From Bacteroidota bacterium (GTDB lineage: Bacteria; Bacteroidota; Bacteroidia; Bacteroidales; CAIXZF01), in NCBI GenBank assembly GCA_026391855.1, contig JAPLDE010000259.1:18946-52251 (forward strand): a stretch of 33,306 nucleotides of DNA. The letters run 5' to 3'. Both the position numbers and the translations under genes were made by a program. Below are positions 8,830 to 18,678 of this stretch, one piece after another. Within the stretch, counting starts at the first letter, position 1. Each line of letters starts with the position of its first letter. The notes under the pieces were generated by a model. That model did not search any database, was not told where the DNA came from, and saw only the letters and a program-made list of their open reading frames with translations.

Positions 8830-9965
8830 AGCCTGATGTGATCTCCATCGTCCTCAATAACTTCGTAAACGATGCCAGGGTGCTGAAGGAAGCATTAACC
8901 CTGAAAGGGGAAGGTTACCGGGTGAAGGTAGTGTGTTTGCACGACAGTGGACTGGCAGAGAAAGAAACCGTTGAAGGGGTTGATGTTCATCGTATAAAAA
9001 TGATTACCAGGAAGTTGCCATCCAATATCATTTTTTCAGTCTTTAAATACCTTGAATTTGGAATAAAAGTAGTTTTTCATCACTTCAGGGCCGGCATTTA
9101 TCATTGTCATGACCTGAATGTGTTACCGGTTGGCGCTTTTATTAAAGTATTGAGGGGTAGAAAGATACGCCTGATTTATGATGCCCATGAACTGGAGACT
9201 GAACAGGTCTCCAATCAGGGGAAGTTGGAGCATAGATTATCGGTTTGGCTCGAGAAACAACTGGTAAAAAAGGTCGACAGGATGATTACCGTTTCCCCGG
9301 CGATTGCGGAAGAATATTCCAGACGACTGAGTGTTCCTTTGCCGGAACTGATTCTGAATTGCCCTCCATACCAGCGGTTTACAAAAACCAGCACAATTCA
9401 GGACAAGCTTAACCTGCCACCGGGAACAACCCTTTTTCTTTACCAGGGAGGCCTTAGTGCAGAAAGAGGAATTGAAAACATGCTGGAAGCATTCAGCCAG
9501 GTCGCCTGGCCCGGAAGTGCCCTGGTGGTAATGGGTTACGGTCCGCTTGAGAAGCTGGTGCTGGAATATTCAAAGCAATGCGACCGTATTTTCCTCCTAC
9601 CGGCAGTGAGTCAGAGGGAGTTGCCATCATACACATCATCAGCGGATTACGGGATTTTGTTCTATGAAAACACCTGCCTGAATAATTATTATTGCCTGCC
9701 CAACAAATTATTTGAATACCTGATGTCGGGTGTTCCTGTTCTTGTTTCCCCTCTGTATGAACTGAAGAAGATCGTTGAATCCAATCACCTTGGGTTGATC
9801 GCACGTGCGCCTTCGGTTGAAGGGATGAAGGAGGTCATATTGGCCACCCGCTCATTCGATATTCAGCTTTTCAAAGACAACATAATGGAATTCAATAAGA
9901 TATACAATTGGGAAAACCAGGCTGCAACCCTCATCAAATTATATAAAACGTTATGTGCGGAATAA
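8826..9965 (+). CDS. Glycosyltransferase family 4 protein
   Basis: This 379-residue cytoplasmic protein has the two-domain GT-B form. The N-terminal domain has NNFVNDARVLKEALTLKGEG, a typical GT4 opening where a bound acceptor and loop residues lie, and IYHCHDLNVLPVGAF with YDAHELET, common in Bacteroidota GT4 enzymes. The C-terminal nucleotide-sugar domain has YQGGLSAERGIENMLEAF and the donor-binding stretch LPNKLFEYLMSGVPVLVSP with the expected acidic residue (Glu in LFEYL). GT4 enzymes are retaining transferases using NDP-sugars; the actual sugar cannot be told. It begins with an ATGA overlap from the broken polymerase gene and its end overlaps asnB by 13 nt, so it is in the same operon and probably adds a residue to the lipid-linked repeat unit. 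Confidence 0.9.
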   Translation: MKPDVISIVLNNFVNDARVLKEALTLKGEGYRVKVVCLHDSGLAEKETVEGVDVHRIKMITRKLPSNIIFSVFKYLEFGIKVVFHHFRAGIYHCHDLNVLPVGAFIKVLRGRKIRLIYDAHELETEQVSNQGKLEHRLSVWLEKQLVKKVDRMITVSPAIAEEYSRRLSVPLPELILNCPPYQRFTKTSTIQDKLNLPPGTTLFLYQGGLSAERGIENMLEAFSQVAWPGSALVVMGYGPLEKLVLEYSKQCDRIFLLPAVSQRELPSYTSSADYGILFYENTCLNNYYCLPNKLFEYLMSGVPVLVSPLYELKKIVESNHLGLIARAPSVEGMKEVILATRSFDIQLFKDNIMEFNKIYNWENQAATLIKLYKTLCAE

Positions 9966-11764
9966 GCGGGATCATCAGGATGGATAATGGTGAAGCCGGT
10001 ATGACGGATATCCGGCGGATGAACGATACCATCCGTCACCGGGGACCGGATGGAGAAGGCTTTTTCATGGAGGGAAATTTGGCGTTGGGACATCGCCGAC
10101 TGGCTATAATTGGGCTGGGACCCGAGGGTTATCAGCCTATGGAACTGGCTGATAATTATGTTGTTACATACAATGGTGAAATCTATAATTATATTGAGAT
10201 CGGGAAAGAGCTGCAAGCAGCCGGTTACCAGGTTTCGTTTCAATCCGATACGGAAATTTTACTGAAAGCATACGACCATTGGGGTGTTAACTGTCTGCAG
10301 CACTTCAACGGGATGTGGTCATTCGCCCTTTATGACAGACGGAATCGGATTCTTTTCTGCAGCCGCGATCGTTTCGGTGTTAAACCATTTTATTATACAA
10401 CCCGGAATAACCTTTTCCTTTTTGGTTCGGAAATTAAACAGTTGCTGGCGGTCACCGGTCATTCCCGTGTGAACCGGCGGGTGTTGCTCGATTATCTGGT
10501 TACAGGTTTTGAAGACCACCGTGAAGATTGTTTTTTCGACGGGATCAGTAAACTTCCTGCTTCTCATTACCTTCTCTATGATCTTGAAAATCATTCATTT
10601 AGAATTGAAAAGTATTATCAGTTGGAGGGTAATGATTTTTCACTATCGCATAAGCAGGAAGATAAACTGAGTGCATTCAGCTTTTTACTCGGGGATGCCG
10701 TCAGGTTGCGCTTAAGGAGCGATGTAAAGGTGGGCACCTGTCTGAGCGGCGGACTCGACAGCTCAGCCATTGCCAGCCTGGCAGCCGGTCTTTACCGGGC
10801 AGCCAATATTGATCCTTTTACAGCCATCCATGCCAGATCGGTGGAAAAAGATACCGATGAAAGCCCGTTTGCAGCTGAAGTGGCTGGGAGATCGGGAATG
10901 AACCTGATGATCACAGAACCATCTTACGGGGAGTTGATTAGTGAATGCGACCGCATAATCGGTGTTCTGGAAGAGCCCTTCGGAAGTCCTTCCATCCTTA
11001 TGCAATCCTATGTGATGCAGGCTGCCGGGGCGAATAAAATCAAAGTGCTGCTCGACGGGCAGGGAGGCGACGAGCTCCTTCTCGGGTATGAACGGTATTT
11101 TACCAGCTACCTTAAACAGTTTCCATTAGGGCAAAAACTGAAGGCTTTCCGGCAGCTTAGCCGGCATTCAAGGCTGAGCCTCAGGGAATTGCTGTTATAT
11201 TATATGTATTTCTCCATTCCTTCAATCCGGGAAAAACGCCTTAGGGACAGGTTCAGTTTTCTAAGCAATAGTGCGCTGCAAGATGTTGACTTTGATCTTC
11301 TGAAAGAAGTGAACATGACGGGAAAGGATATCCGGCAAATGCAGGTTCAGGAGATCACCCGGTTCCAGCTTCCCCACCTCTTGAAATATGAGGACAGGAA
11401 CTCTATGTCATTTTCTGTTGAAGCCAGGCTGCCTTTTCTCGATTACAGACTGGTGGAATTCTGCCTTTCTCTTGATACCGGGTTGAAGATCAGCAAGGGT
11501 TGGTCAAAATATATACTCAGGAAAAGCATGGAGGGAAGACTGCCGGATTCCATCGTATGGAGAAAAAATAAATTCGGGTTCGAAGCCCCAAAGAAATGGC
11601 TGAACAATAACAACTTACAGTTTACTACCTCCATTCAGGAGTCGGAGATACTGGCGAAACTCATACGGGTAAAACCTCAGCACTTTGATGACCCGGCCGT
11701 ATTATGGAGATTGTTTAATATTGCACGCTGGGAAAAGATCTTTTCTGTCAGATCGGATGGATGA
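9953..11764 (+). CDS. asnB: Asparagine synthetase (glutamine-hydrolysing), polysaccharide-locus type
   Basis: This 603-residue protein has the complete AsnB layout. The class II glutamine amidotransferase domain starts MCGISGIIR with the catalytic nucleophile Cys2, then RHRGPDGEGF and GHRRLAIIG. The synthetase domain has the PPi-loop SGGLDSSA (Ser265 to Asp269) and the later GQGGDELLLGYERYF block. It would release ammonia from glutamine and use ATP to amidate a carboxylate through an adenylated intermediate. Such genes inside polysaccharide loci (for example the exosortase-associated amidotransferases) are thought to amidate a sugar acid or similar group rather than aspartate; that is an inference here. 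The start overlaps the upstream GT4 by 13 nt and the stop overlaps the next GT4 as ATGA, so it belongs to this operon. Free asparagine synthesis remains the alternative. Confidence 0.92.
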   Translation: MCGISGIIRMDNGEAGMTDIRRMNDTIRHRGPDGEGFFMEGNLALGHRRLAIIGLGPEGYQPMELADNYVVTYNGEIYNYIEIGKELQAAGYQVSFQSDTEILLKAYDHWGVNCLQHFNGMWSFALYDRRNRILFCSRDRFGVKPFYYTTRNNLFLFGSEIKQLLAVTGHSRVNRRVLLDYLVTGFEDHREDCFFDGISKLPASHYLLYDLENHSFRIEKYYQLEGNDFSLSHKQEDKLSAFSFLLGDAVRLRLRSDVKVGTCLSGGLDSSAIASLAAGLYRAANIDPFTAIHARSVEKDTDESPFAAEVAGRSGMNLMITEPSYGELISECDRIIGVLEEPFGSPSILMQSYVMQAAGANKIKVLLDGQGGDELLLGYERYFTSYLKQFPLGQKLKAFRQLSRHSRLSLRELLLYYMYFSIPSIREKRLRDRFSFLSNSALQDVDFDLLKEVNMTGKDIRQMQVQEITRFQLPHLLKYEDRNSMSFSVEARLPFLDYRLVEFCLSLDTGLKISKGWSKYILRKSMEGRLPDSIVWRKNKFGFEAPKKWLNNNNLQFTTSIQESEILAKLIRVKPQHFDDPAVLWRLFNIARWEKIFSVRSDG

Positions 11765-12870
11765 AGAATAAAGTCTGCCATATCACCACTGTTCACCCTA
11801 CCATGGATGACCGCATCTTTTACAAAGAATGTGTCGCACTGGCAGCGGCAGGGTTTGAGGTTACATTGATTGGACCGGATTGTGAAAATACTGTAATACA
11901 GGGAGTTAAAATAGTTTCTTTACCCCGGTTCACTTCAAGGCTGGCTCGTTTTATTAAGGGAAACTATCTTGCTTTTACCTATGGAGCCCGTTCTGGTTGC
12001 TCACTGGTTCATTTTCACGATCCGGAATTAATGCCGTCAGCGGTGCTGATGAGGTTATCAGGAAAGAAAGTGATCTATGACGTTCATGAGAACATTTCTC
12101 AGCAAATCAGGTATAAACCATGGTTGAAACCACCCTGGCTGAGGTTGGTTGTATCCTGGCTGACCAGGCAGATGGAACAGTTTTGCTGCTTGTTTTTCCA
12201 GGGGATAGTGACTGCAACTGAGGATATCTCATTGCAATTCAATCCGTTAAAGACAGTTGTTGTGAGAAATTTCCCATTGATGAATTGGGTGGATGCTATT
12301 AAAACCAACCCCTCCGGTTCGGAGAAAACCTGCCTGGTTTATGCCGGAGGGCTGACCAGGATAAGGGGGATCAAAGAGATCATAGAAGCGGTAGGGAGGG
12401 TGAATGAACCCCTGGAACTGTGGTTAATGGGAGATTTTGAAAGTGAAGATTATATGAAAGAATGTGCTTCCATTTCCGGGTGGGAGAAGGTTAAGTATCT
12501 GGGAATGTTGCCGTTGAAACAGGTTTATGAAAACATTGCCCGTGCCGATATTGGTTTTGCCATGCTTTACCCGGCAGTGAATTATCTGCGGAGTCTCCCG
12601 GTGAAAGCCTTCGAATACATGGCATTCGGGAAACCAATGATCATGTCGGATTTTCCATACTGGCAGGAAGTATTCGGGTCTGCTGCCCTGTTCGCCTCCC
12701 CCGAAAATGTTGAGGACATTGCTGAAAAAATTCGTATCTTGCTTTATGATAAACCATTACGTCAAAGGCTGGGAGAGCACGGAAGGAAAATAATACAGCA
12801 GGAATTCAGCTGGGAAGCAGAGAAAAACAAACTGACCGGATTATATAGCCGTCTTTTGTATGAAAATTGA
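11761..12870 (+). CDS. Glycosyltransferase family 4 protein (second)
   Basis: This 369-residue GT-B type protein opens with VCHITTVHPTMDDRIFYKEC, a common start of Bacteroidota GT4 enzymes, followed by LVHFHDPELMPSAVLM and VIYDVHENISQQI. The donor domain has YAGGLTRIRGIKEIIEAV and LPVKAFEYMAFGKPMIMSDFPYW, where the Glu of AFEYM is the expected nucleotide-sugar contact. It lacks membrane helices, although a patch around residues 118-150 is hydrophobic and basic and could lie on the membrane surface. The gene starts with an ATGA overlap from asnB, and its last 11 nt overlap the next gene. It likely adds one sugar of the repeat unit; donor and linkage are not determinable from sequence. Confidence 0.88.
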   Translation: MKNKVCHITTVHPTMDDRIFYKECVALAAAGFEVTLIGPDCENTVIQGVKIVSLPRFTSRLARFIKGNYLAFTYGARSGCSLVHFHDPELMPSAVLMRLSGKKVIYDVHENISQQIRYKPWLKPPWLRLVVSWLTRQMEQFCCLFFQGIVTATEDISLQFNPLKTVVVRNFPLMNWVDAIKTNPSGSEKTCLVYAGGLTRIRGIKEIIEAVGRVNEPLELWLMGDFESEDYMKECASISGWEKVKYLGMLPLKQVYENIARADIGFAMLYPAVNYLRSLPVKAFEYMAFGKPMIMSDFPYWQEVFGSAALFASPENVEDIAEKIRILLYDKPLRQRLGEHGRKIIQQEFSWEAEKNKLTGLYSRLLYEN

Positions 12871-13825
12871 AAGAATAAACTCCGGCACCATTCAGGCCTT
12901 CGAAGAAGCCGCCCTGAAATATGGTAAGGCATTCGTCCACCCGGTCTGGCTGTCGTTGTATGATTCAGGGATTCAACGGTATGGGATCTTTGACGACGGA
13001 AGTAAACTGGTTGGAGGATTTATTTTGCAGGAGAAATCATTTCCTGGGGGCGTATTCTATAAAACCCTTCCGTTTACACCACATAACGGGCTGTTTATTA
13101 ATAATCTATCAAAAAACAATGCGACCAGGATAGGATATGAGAAAAAGATACTGGAAGCCATGGCCATTTTACTTGAAAGACCGGCTTTATCTATAAAGTC
13201 TTTTTCATTTCCTCAACATATTATTGATTTCCAGCCTTTTATCTGGAATCACTATAAAGTGAATCCAAGATATACCTATATCATTGACCTCTCGCAACCC
13301 GTCGGCCTGATCCGTCAGAATTTAGCCGGTGAAAGAAGAAATGATTTGAACAAGGCCGATAAAGACCAGGTGTTTTCAAAGAAAAATGATGACCCTGCAA
13401 AGGTTGTCCGGCTGATCATGAATTCCTTTGCCAGGAACAAGGCGGAAATCAGCCATACCCAGGTCGAACGGATAGTGAATGAGCTGACTGAAAAAGGGTT
13501 AGGTTTTTCATACACGGCTTATTGGCAGGAGAAACCGGTAGCGACGGCCTATTGTATCTTTGACCGGGAAACTGCCTATTATATCCTTGGGGGGTACGAT
13601 GAAAAAAACAGACATAAAGGAGCGGGTGCGCAGGCATTGTGGCTGAGTATCCTTCATGCGCAGGAACTCGGTCTGGGATGGTTCGATTTCGAAGGGTCGA
13701 TGATCCCTCCCGTTGAACACTATTTCAGGGGATTCGGGGGACAGATCATTCCTTTCTTTACCGTAAATAAAGCGCCTTTCCTGGTGGAATGCATTCTTAA
13801 GATCATGAAAAGAAGCCAGTTCTGA
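12860..13825 (+). CDS. FemAB/GNAT-like acyltransferase (Acetyltransf_6 type)
   Basis: This 321-residue soluble protein shows the doubled GNAT fold of FemAB-related proteins. The N-terminal half has FVHPVWLSLYDSGIQRYG and PFTPHNGLFIN. The C-terminal half has LAGERRNDLNKADKDQ, the RRxxxKAxK block common to BioF2-like/Acetyltransf_6 proteins, then ILGGYDEKNRHKGAGAQALW (a GNAT-like acyl-donor loop), and WFDFEGSMIPPVEHYFRGFGG near the end. FemAB proteins transfer amino acids from aminoacyl-tRNA, while GNAT relatives use acyl-CoA; the donor here is not decided by the sequence. FemAB-like genes recur in exopolysaccharide loci beside asparagine synthetase and deacetylase genes, as seen here. It overlaps the upstream GT4 by 11 nt and is separated from the next gene by 1 nt. 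A role in modifying an amino sugar is an inference. Confidence 0.75.
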   Translation: MKIERINSGTIQAFEEAALKYGKAFVHPVWLSLYDSGIQRYGIFDDGSKLVGGFILQEKSFPGGVFYKTLPFTPHNGLFINNLSKNNATRIGYEKKILEAMAILLERPALSIKSFSFPQHIIDFQPFIWNHYKVNPRYTYIIDLSQPVGLIRQNLAGERRNDLNKADKDQVFSKKNDDPAKVVRLIMNSFARNKAEISHTQVERIVNELTEKGLGFSYTAYWQEKPVATAYCIFDRETAYYILGGYDEKNRHKGAGAQALWLSILHAQELGLGWFDFEGSMIPPVEHYFRGFGGQIIPFFTVNKAPFLVECILKIMKRSQF

Positions 13826-13826
13826 G

Positions 13827-14636
13827 ATGAAAATCATTATTTCCCACGATATTGACCACCTTTCATTCCGCGAACACCTCAGTGACCTGTTCATCCTCAA
13901 GTATATAGTCCGGGCCAAGATCGAATGGCTGGCTGGTAAAATAGGGCTATCGGAACTATACAGACGCTTAATCAGGATCTTTTCAAATAAATTGCAAAAC
14001 CTGGATGAGCTGATGGACTTTGACAAAGCCCAGAGTATCCCATCCACATTTTTTATAGGGGTTAATCAGGGAAAAGGGCTGAATTATCCGGCTCCGGAAG
14101 CAGAAAAATGGATAAGGAGGATAATGGATAATGGGTTTGAGATTGGAGTGCATGGTGTTAACTATGAGAATATCAATGAAATAAGAAAGGAATACGAACG
14201 ATTTATCCGGTATTCCGGAAAAAAGAAGGCCGGGACCAGAATGCATTACCTGAGAATGGACAAACATACATGCGAGCATCTTTCCGATTGTGGATATATT
14301 TATGATTCAAGCCTTTATGAAATGAAGCCTCCTCATTTTTATGGGACATTATGGGAATTTCCTCTCCATATCATGGATTCATATATTATTGAAGCCGGAG
14401 GCTATTTTCAAAAACGCAAGCTGGCGGAGGCCAGGGAAGTTACCCGGCAAAGAATAAGCCTGGCTGCTGAAAATAAAGTTGAGTATCTGACGGTTGTTTT
14501 TCATGACATTTATTATGCGGATACATTTATCACCTGGAAGCAATGGTATGAGTGGCTGATCTCCTACCTGAAGAAAGAGGGTTTTGAATTTATTTCTTAT
14601 GATAATGCAGTTAAAGAGCTGAATACCAGGTTATAA
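13827..14636 (+). CDS. Polysaccharide deacetylase-like protein (CE4, WbmS-like)
   Basis: This is a 269-residue protein without signal peptide. The opening IIISHDIDHL places Asp8 and Asp10 where CE4 enzymes carry the catalytic base and metal-binding Asp. Motif 2 is IGVHGVNYEN: His109 is kept, but the second His of the canonical HSxxH is Tyr113. A late VVFHDIYY (His226) resembles the closing CE4 motif. This reduced metal site is a feature of the WbmS-like subfamily found in O-antigen loci, so the protein may deacetylate a lipid-linked sugar in the cytoplasm or have lost activity. Position, 1 nt after the acyltransferase and 12 bp before the GT2, ties it to the polysaccharide operon. The family call rests on pattern and context; substrate is unknown. 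Confidence 0.72.
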   Translation: MKIIISHDIDHLSFREHLSDLFILKYIVRAKIEWLAGKIGLSELYRRLIRIFSNKLQNLDELMDFDKAQSIPSTFFIGVNQGKGLNYPAPEAEKWIRRIMDNGFEIGVHGVNYENINEIRKEYERFIRYSGKKKAGTRMHYLRMDKHTCEHLSDCGYIYDSSLYEMKPPHFYGTLWEFPLHIMDSYIIEAGGYFQKRKLAEAREVTRQRISLAAENKVEYLTVVFHDIYYADTFITWKQWYEWLISYLKKEGFEFISYDNAVKELNTRL

Positions 14637-14648
14637 TCATATGTTATA

Positions 14649-15677
14649 GTGTTGAAAAAAGGGGATATCAGGGTTAGTGTTATTATTCCATGCCGGAATG
14701 AGGCGGATCATATTTTGTCATGCCTTGATTCAGTGTGTGCCAATGATTACCCTCACCATTTACTGACAGTAATGGTAGTAGACGGAATGAGCCTGGATGG
14801 GACCAGAGAAATAATCACGACCTGTTCGGAACGTTATTCTTTTATTCATCTTATTGATAATGAGAATTATACTACTCCTTATGCTCTTAACCTGGGAATA
14901 AAAAATACGGAGGCTGACATATATATCATTTTAAGTGCCCATGCTGAGATCGATACCGACTATATCAGAAGATGCGTGGAAGTGTTGAGTGAGGCGCCTG
15001 CTTATGTGGGTTGCACCGGTGGTTTTATGGAGGCTGTGTACTACGATGAGCTGACCCGGTCGATCAGCAAAGCCATGTCGTCTTCGTTCGGGGTGGGAAA
15101 TGCCTATTTCAGGACAGGACAGAAGGAGGGATATGTTGACACCGTTGTTTTCGGGGCTTACAAAAAGGAGGTGTTTGACATTGCCGGTTTTTTTGACGAA
15201 TCCCTGGCCAGGAACCAGGATGATGAATTCAGTTACCGGCTGATCAAAAAAGGGTTTAAAATACTGCTGAAAAGGGAGATCCATTCCCGTTACCATGTTA
15301 GGGCATCCTTTATAAATCTTTTCAAGCAGTATTATCAATATGGTTACTGGAAAGTAGTTGTAAATTGCAAACATCACACAATCACCACACTAAGGCAACT
15401 TGTACCTGCGTTTTTTGTCTTGTTTGTAACTTTTGGAGCATTATTAAGTCTGATCAATATGAGTTTTGCAATTTTTTTTGCGTCGGTGCTGGCATTCTAT
15501 GTAATTTTAAGCTTCGTAAGCGCTTTACGGGCTGCCGGAAACGGAGAGAAGATCCCGGACATCATGATCTCATACTGGATACTGCATATCAGTTACGGTT
15601 TGGGTTACTGGGAAGGGATCTGGAAGATCATGGTACTGGGTCGGCAACCGGCAGGGCGTCAGAAACTTACCAGGTGA
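14649..15677 (+). CDS. Glycosyltransferase family 2 protein (ExoA-like)
   Basis: This 342-residue protein has an N-terminal GT-A domain: VSVIIPCRNEADHILSCLDS, VMVVDGMSLDGTREII, and ILSAHAEIDTDYI in the place where ExoA-type enzymes carry their LDAHA-like metal site. ARNQDDEFSYRLIKKG follows as the conserved acid-rich acceptor region, with the ExoA-typical RASFINLFKQYYQYGYWK. The last 100 residues hold two hydrophobic helices (AFFVLFVTFGALLSLI and FAIFFASVLAFYVILSF), so it is membrane-bound. The start is GTG at 14649; the ATG at 14641 hits a stop at once. ExoA-type enzymes extend lipid-linked oligosaccharides on the cytoplasmic face, which fits the flippase and polymerase genes upstream. Donor sugar unknown. 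Confidence 0.87.
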   Translation: MLKKGDIRVSVIIPCRNEADHILSCLDSVCANDYPHHLLTVMVVDGMSLDGTREIITTCSERYSFIHLIDNENYTTPYALNLGIKNTEADIYIILSAHAEIDTDYIRRCVEVLSEAPAYVGCTGGFMEAVYYDELTRSISKAMSSSFGVGNAYFRTGQKEGYVDTVVFGAYKKEVFDIAGFFDESLARNQDDEFSYRLIKKGFKILLKREIHSRYHVRASFINLFKQYYQYGYWKVVVNCKHHTITTLRQLVPAFFVLFVTFGALLSLINMSFAIFFASVLAFYVILSFVSALRAAGNGEKIPDIMISYWILHISYGLGYWEGIWKIMVLGRQPAGRQKLTR

Positions 15678-15695
15678 CAATATAATAACCAGGGA

Positions 15696-16970
15696 ATGAC
15701 CCGTTCGGAAATAAATCAGCGTTTGTATTATTATTTATTCCTGGCCTTGGCGTTTGCTATCCCATTATACGACCGCCTGGTCGTATTGATCATTTCCCTG
15801 CTTTTTCTCAACTGGCTGGCAGAAGGAAGGTTCAGGGTACGTTTCCGAAGAGCCTTCAGCGAAAGGAAACGATTATGGATGTTGTCGTTCAGCGCCTTAT
15901 ACCTGGTTTACTGTGCAGGTCTGGCCTATTCCCACAATCTGGCTTATGGTCTTTTTGACCTGGAAGTGAAACTGTCCCTGCTGGTTTTTCCGCTCATTTT
16001 CTCCACTCTTGATTATTCCCTCTTTAACGAAAAACGGATTACCACATTTTTTCATTCCTACTTGCTTGGATGCGTGGTAATTACGCTGATTCTTCTGATC
16101 CATGCGCTTCAGAATTATTTCCAGAGCAATTCAATGGTGGAGTTTTATTATGACAAACTCTCAGCTTACCAGCATCCGAGTTATTTCTCGATGAATCTGA
16201 ACTTTGGAATCGCCCTGATTATCATTCTATTGATCAGGCATTGGAATGAAATGCCCAACTGGATCAGGACGTTTCTGATCTGCCTGATCCCTTATTTCTT
16301 TATTATTATCATTCTGTTATCTTCAAAAGCCGGGATTATCAGTCTGCTTATGATCCTGATAATCAGCCTTTCATCACTGATCATATATAAGAAGGAGTAT
16401 ATGATCGGCCTGTTGTTCTTTTTCATGATCCCTTTCAGTTTTCTGGGTGCTTACTATATGTTTCCCACTTCGTTTTACCGCCTGGCAGTGGCCAAGGATT
16501 ATGTGTCGGGAAACATTCCGCTGGATGTTACCAGCGACGATGGAACCAACGAAAGGATACTGGTATGGCGATCGTCGGTTGAGATTTTTAAAGAACATCC
16601 GGTCTTTGGAGTAGGTACCGGGGATGTAAAGGATCTTTTGATGAAGAAATATGAGGAGAACCATATTACAGCTGCGGTAAATAAAAGGCTGAATGCCCAC
16701 AACCAGTATTTTCAGACCCTGTTATCCCTGGGTTTGCTTGGGTTACTGATCCTTGTATTCCTGCTGTTGTTCCCCATGATCGACGCCGTGATGAGGAAAG
16801 ACCTGCTGTATTTTCTCTTCCTGATGATAGTGGTGGTTAACTTCACCGGTGAATCCATGCTTGAAAGACAGGCTGGGGTGGTGTTTTACAGTTTCTTTAA
16901 CGCTTTTCTTTTCTTTGTCCGGCAGGACAATGCCCTTTCCTCAAGAAAATCCCTTTCTCCGAAGAACTGA
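15696..16970 (+). CDS. O-antigen ligase family protein (third polymerase/ligase-like gene)
   Basis: This 424-residue polytopic membrane protein has the Wzy_C/O-antigen ligase core in a long periplasmic loop: ERILVWRSSVEIFKEHPVFG, then GTGDVKDLLMKKY, and the motif HNQYFQTLLSLGLLG, which fits H[NSQ]X9GXX[GTY] with His335. The end, GESMLERQAGVVF, is also characteristic of the Bacteroidota members. It is not an evident close paralogue of the pair at 4708 and 7431, so it may do a different job, for example ligation against polymerisation. It is the last gene of the + strand series, 18 bp after the GT2, and its stop codon lies in the first arm of a small inverted repeat. Wzy and WaaL roles cannot be told apart from sequence. 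Confidence 0.85.
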   Translation: MTRSEINQRLYYYLFLALAFAIPLYDRLVVLIISLLFLNWLAEGRFRVRFRRAFSERKRLWMLSFSALYLVYCAGLAYSHNLAYGLFDLEVKLSLLVFPLIFSTLDYSLFNEKRITTFFHSYLLGCVVITLILLIHALQNYFQSNSMVEFYYDKLSAYQHPSYFSMNLNFGIALIIILLIRHWNEMPNWIRTFLICLIPYFFIIIILLSSKAGIISLLMILIISLSSLIIYKKEYMIGLLFFFMIPFSFLGAYYMFPTSFYRLAVAKDYVSGNIPLDVTSDDGTNERILVWRSSVEIFKEHPVFGVGTGDVKDLLMKKYEENHITAAVNKRLNAHNQYFQTLLSLGLLGLLILVFLLLFPMIDAVMRKDLLYFLFLMIVVVNFTGESMLERQAGVVFYSFFNAFLFFVRQDNALSSRKSLSPKN

Positions 16971-17008
16971 CAGGGTCATGCACTGTCAGGATTAACAGGT
17001 TAACCTGT
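16967..17008. repeat. Inverted repeats at the end of the polysaccharide operon
   Basis: CTGACAG at 16967-16973 is complementary to CTGTCAG at 16983-16989 (7-bp stem, 9-nt loop, including the stop codon of the upstream gene). A 14-bp perfect palindrome, ACAGGTTAACCTGT, follows at 16995-17008. Both precede the stronger terminator hairpin. The CTGACAG sequence occurs again in that terminator, so these may be decayed copies of the same unit. Function, if any, may be 3'-end protection of the + strand mRNA. Confidence 0.5.
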
Positions 17009-17015
17009 AACGAAA

Positions 17016-17049
17016 AAACCCTGTCAGGGATGAATCCCTGACAGGGTTT
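17016..17049 (-). terminator. Rho-independent terminator of gdhA, possibly bidirectional
   Basis: A perfect 15-bp stem (17016-17030 with 17035-17049) closes over a TGAA loop. Read on the minus strand it begins 17 bp after the gdhA stop codon and ends in a run of six T, the standard intrinsic terminator. On the plus strand it follows the last polysaccharide gene, but the T tract there is only three bases, so termination in that direction would be weaker. It lies between two convergent genes. Confidence 0.88.
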
Positions 17050-17066
17050 GTAAGCTAATTCAAAGA

Positions 17067-18452
<1,386 letters not shown>

Positions 18453-18462
18453 TTAAAAATCG

Positions 18463-18492
18463 CACAATTTTAGTTAAAATAATGATTGTCAA
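18463..18492 (-). promoter_or_regulatory. Possible gdhA promoter, Bacteroidota type
   Basis: On the minus strand, TTG (18492-18490) is followed after 17 nt by TAAAATTG (18472-18465). This differs by one base from the -7 element TAnnTTTG of Bacteroidota primary sigma factor promoters, which pairs with a -33 TTG. It lies about 40 bp before the gdhA start codon. The region is very AT-rich, so a chance match is quite possible. Confidence 0.3.
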
Positions 18493-18620
18493 AGCAGTTT
18501 GAAAAATGTTTTTTCACTGAAATGCCTTATTTAGATTGGTTTTAAAAGATCAATGCAAGTATTTGATTATATGATGAATCGGTCACTTTTAAATGCAATA
18601 CATCTATTTTACTGGATATG

Positions 18621-18647
18621 TTGTAGTGAAAGAATTCTGTAACTTCG
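18621..18647 (+). promoter_or_regulatory. Possible promoter of the ATP-grasp/receiver gene
   Basis: TTG at 18621-18623 and TAACTTCG at 18640-18647 resemble the Bacteroidota -33 TTG and -7 TAnnTTTG elements, with one mismatch in the -7 box and a somewhat short 16-nt spacing. The start codon is 31 bp further on. The 256-bp divergent region between gdhA and this gene shows no other clear signal. Confidence 0.3.
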
Positions 18648-18678
18648 GCAAATCTATCGCATTACTACCCGATTTATT

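Noticed and set aside
9953..16970. Exosortase/PEP-CTERM locus
   Set aside because: Although amidotransferase, FemAB-like and deacetylase genes are present, no exosortase and no PEP-CTERM substrate is visible.
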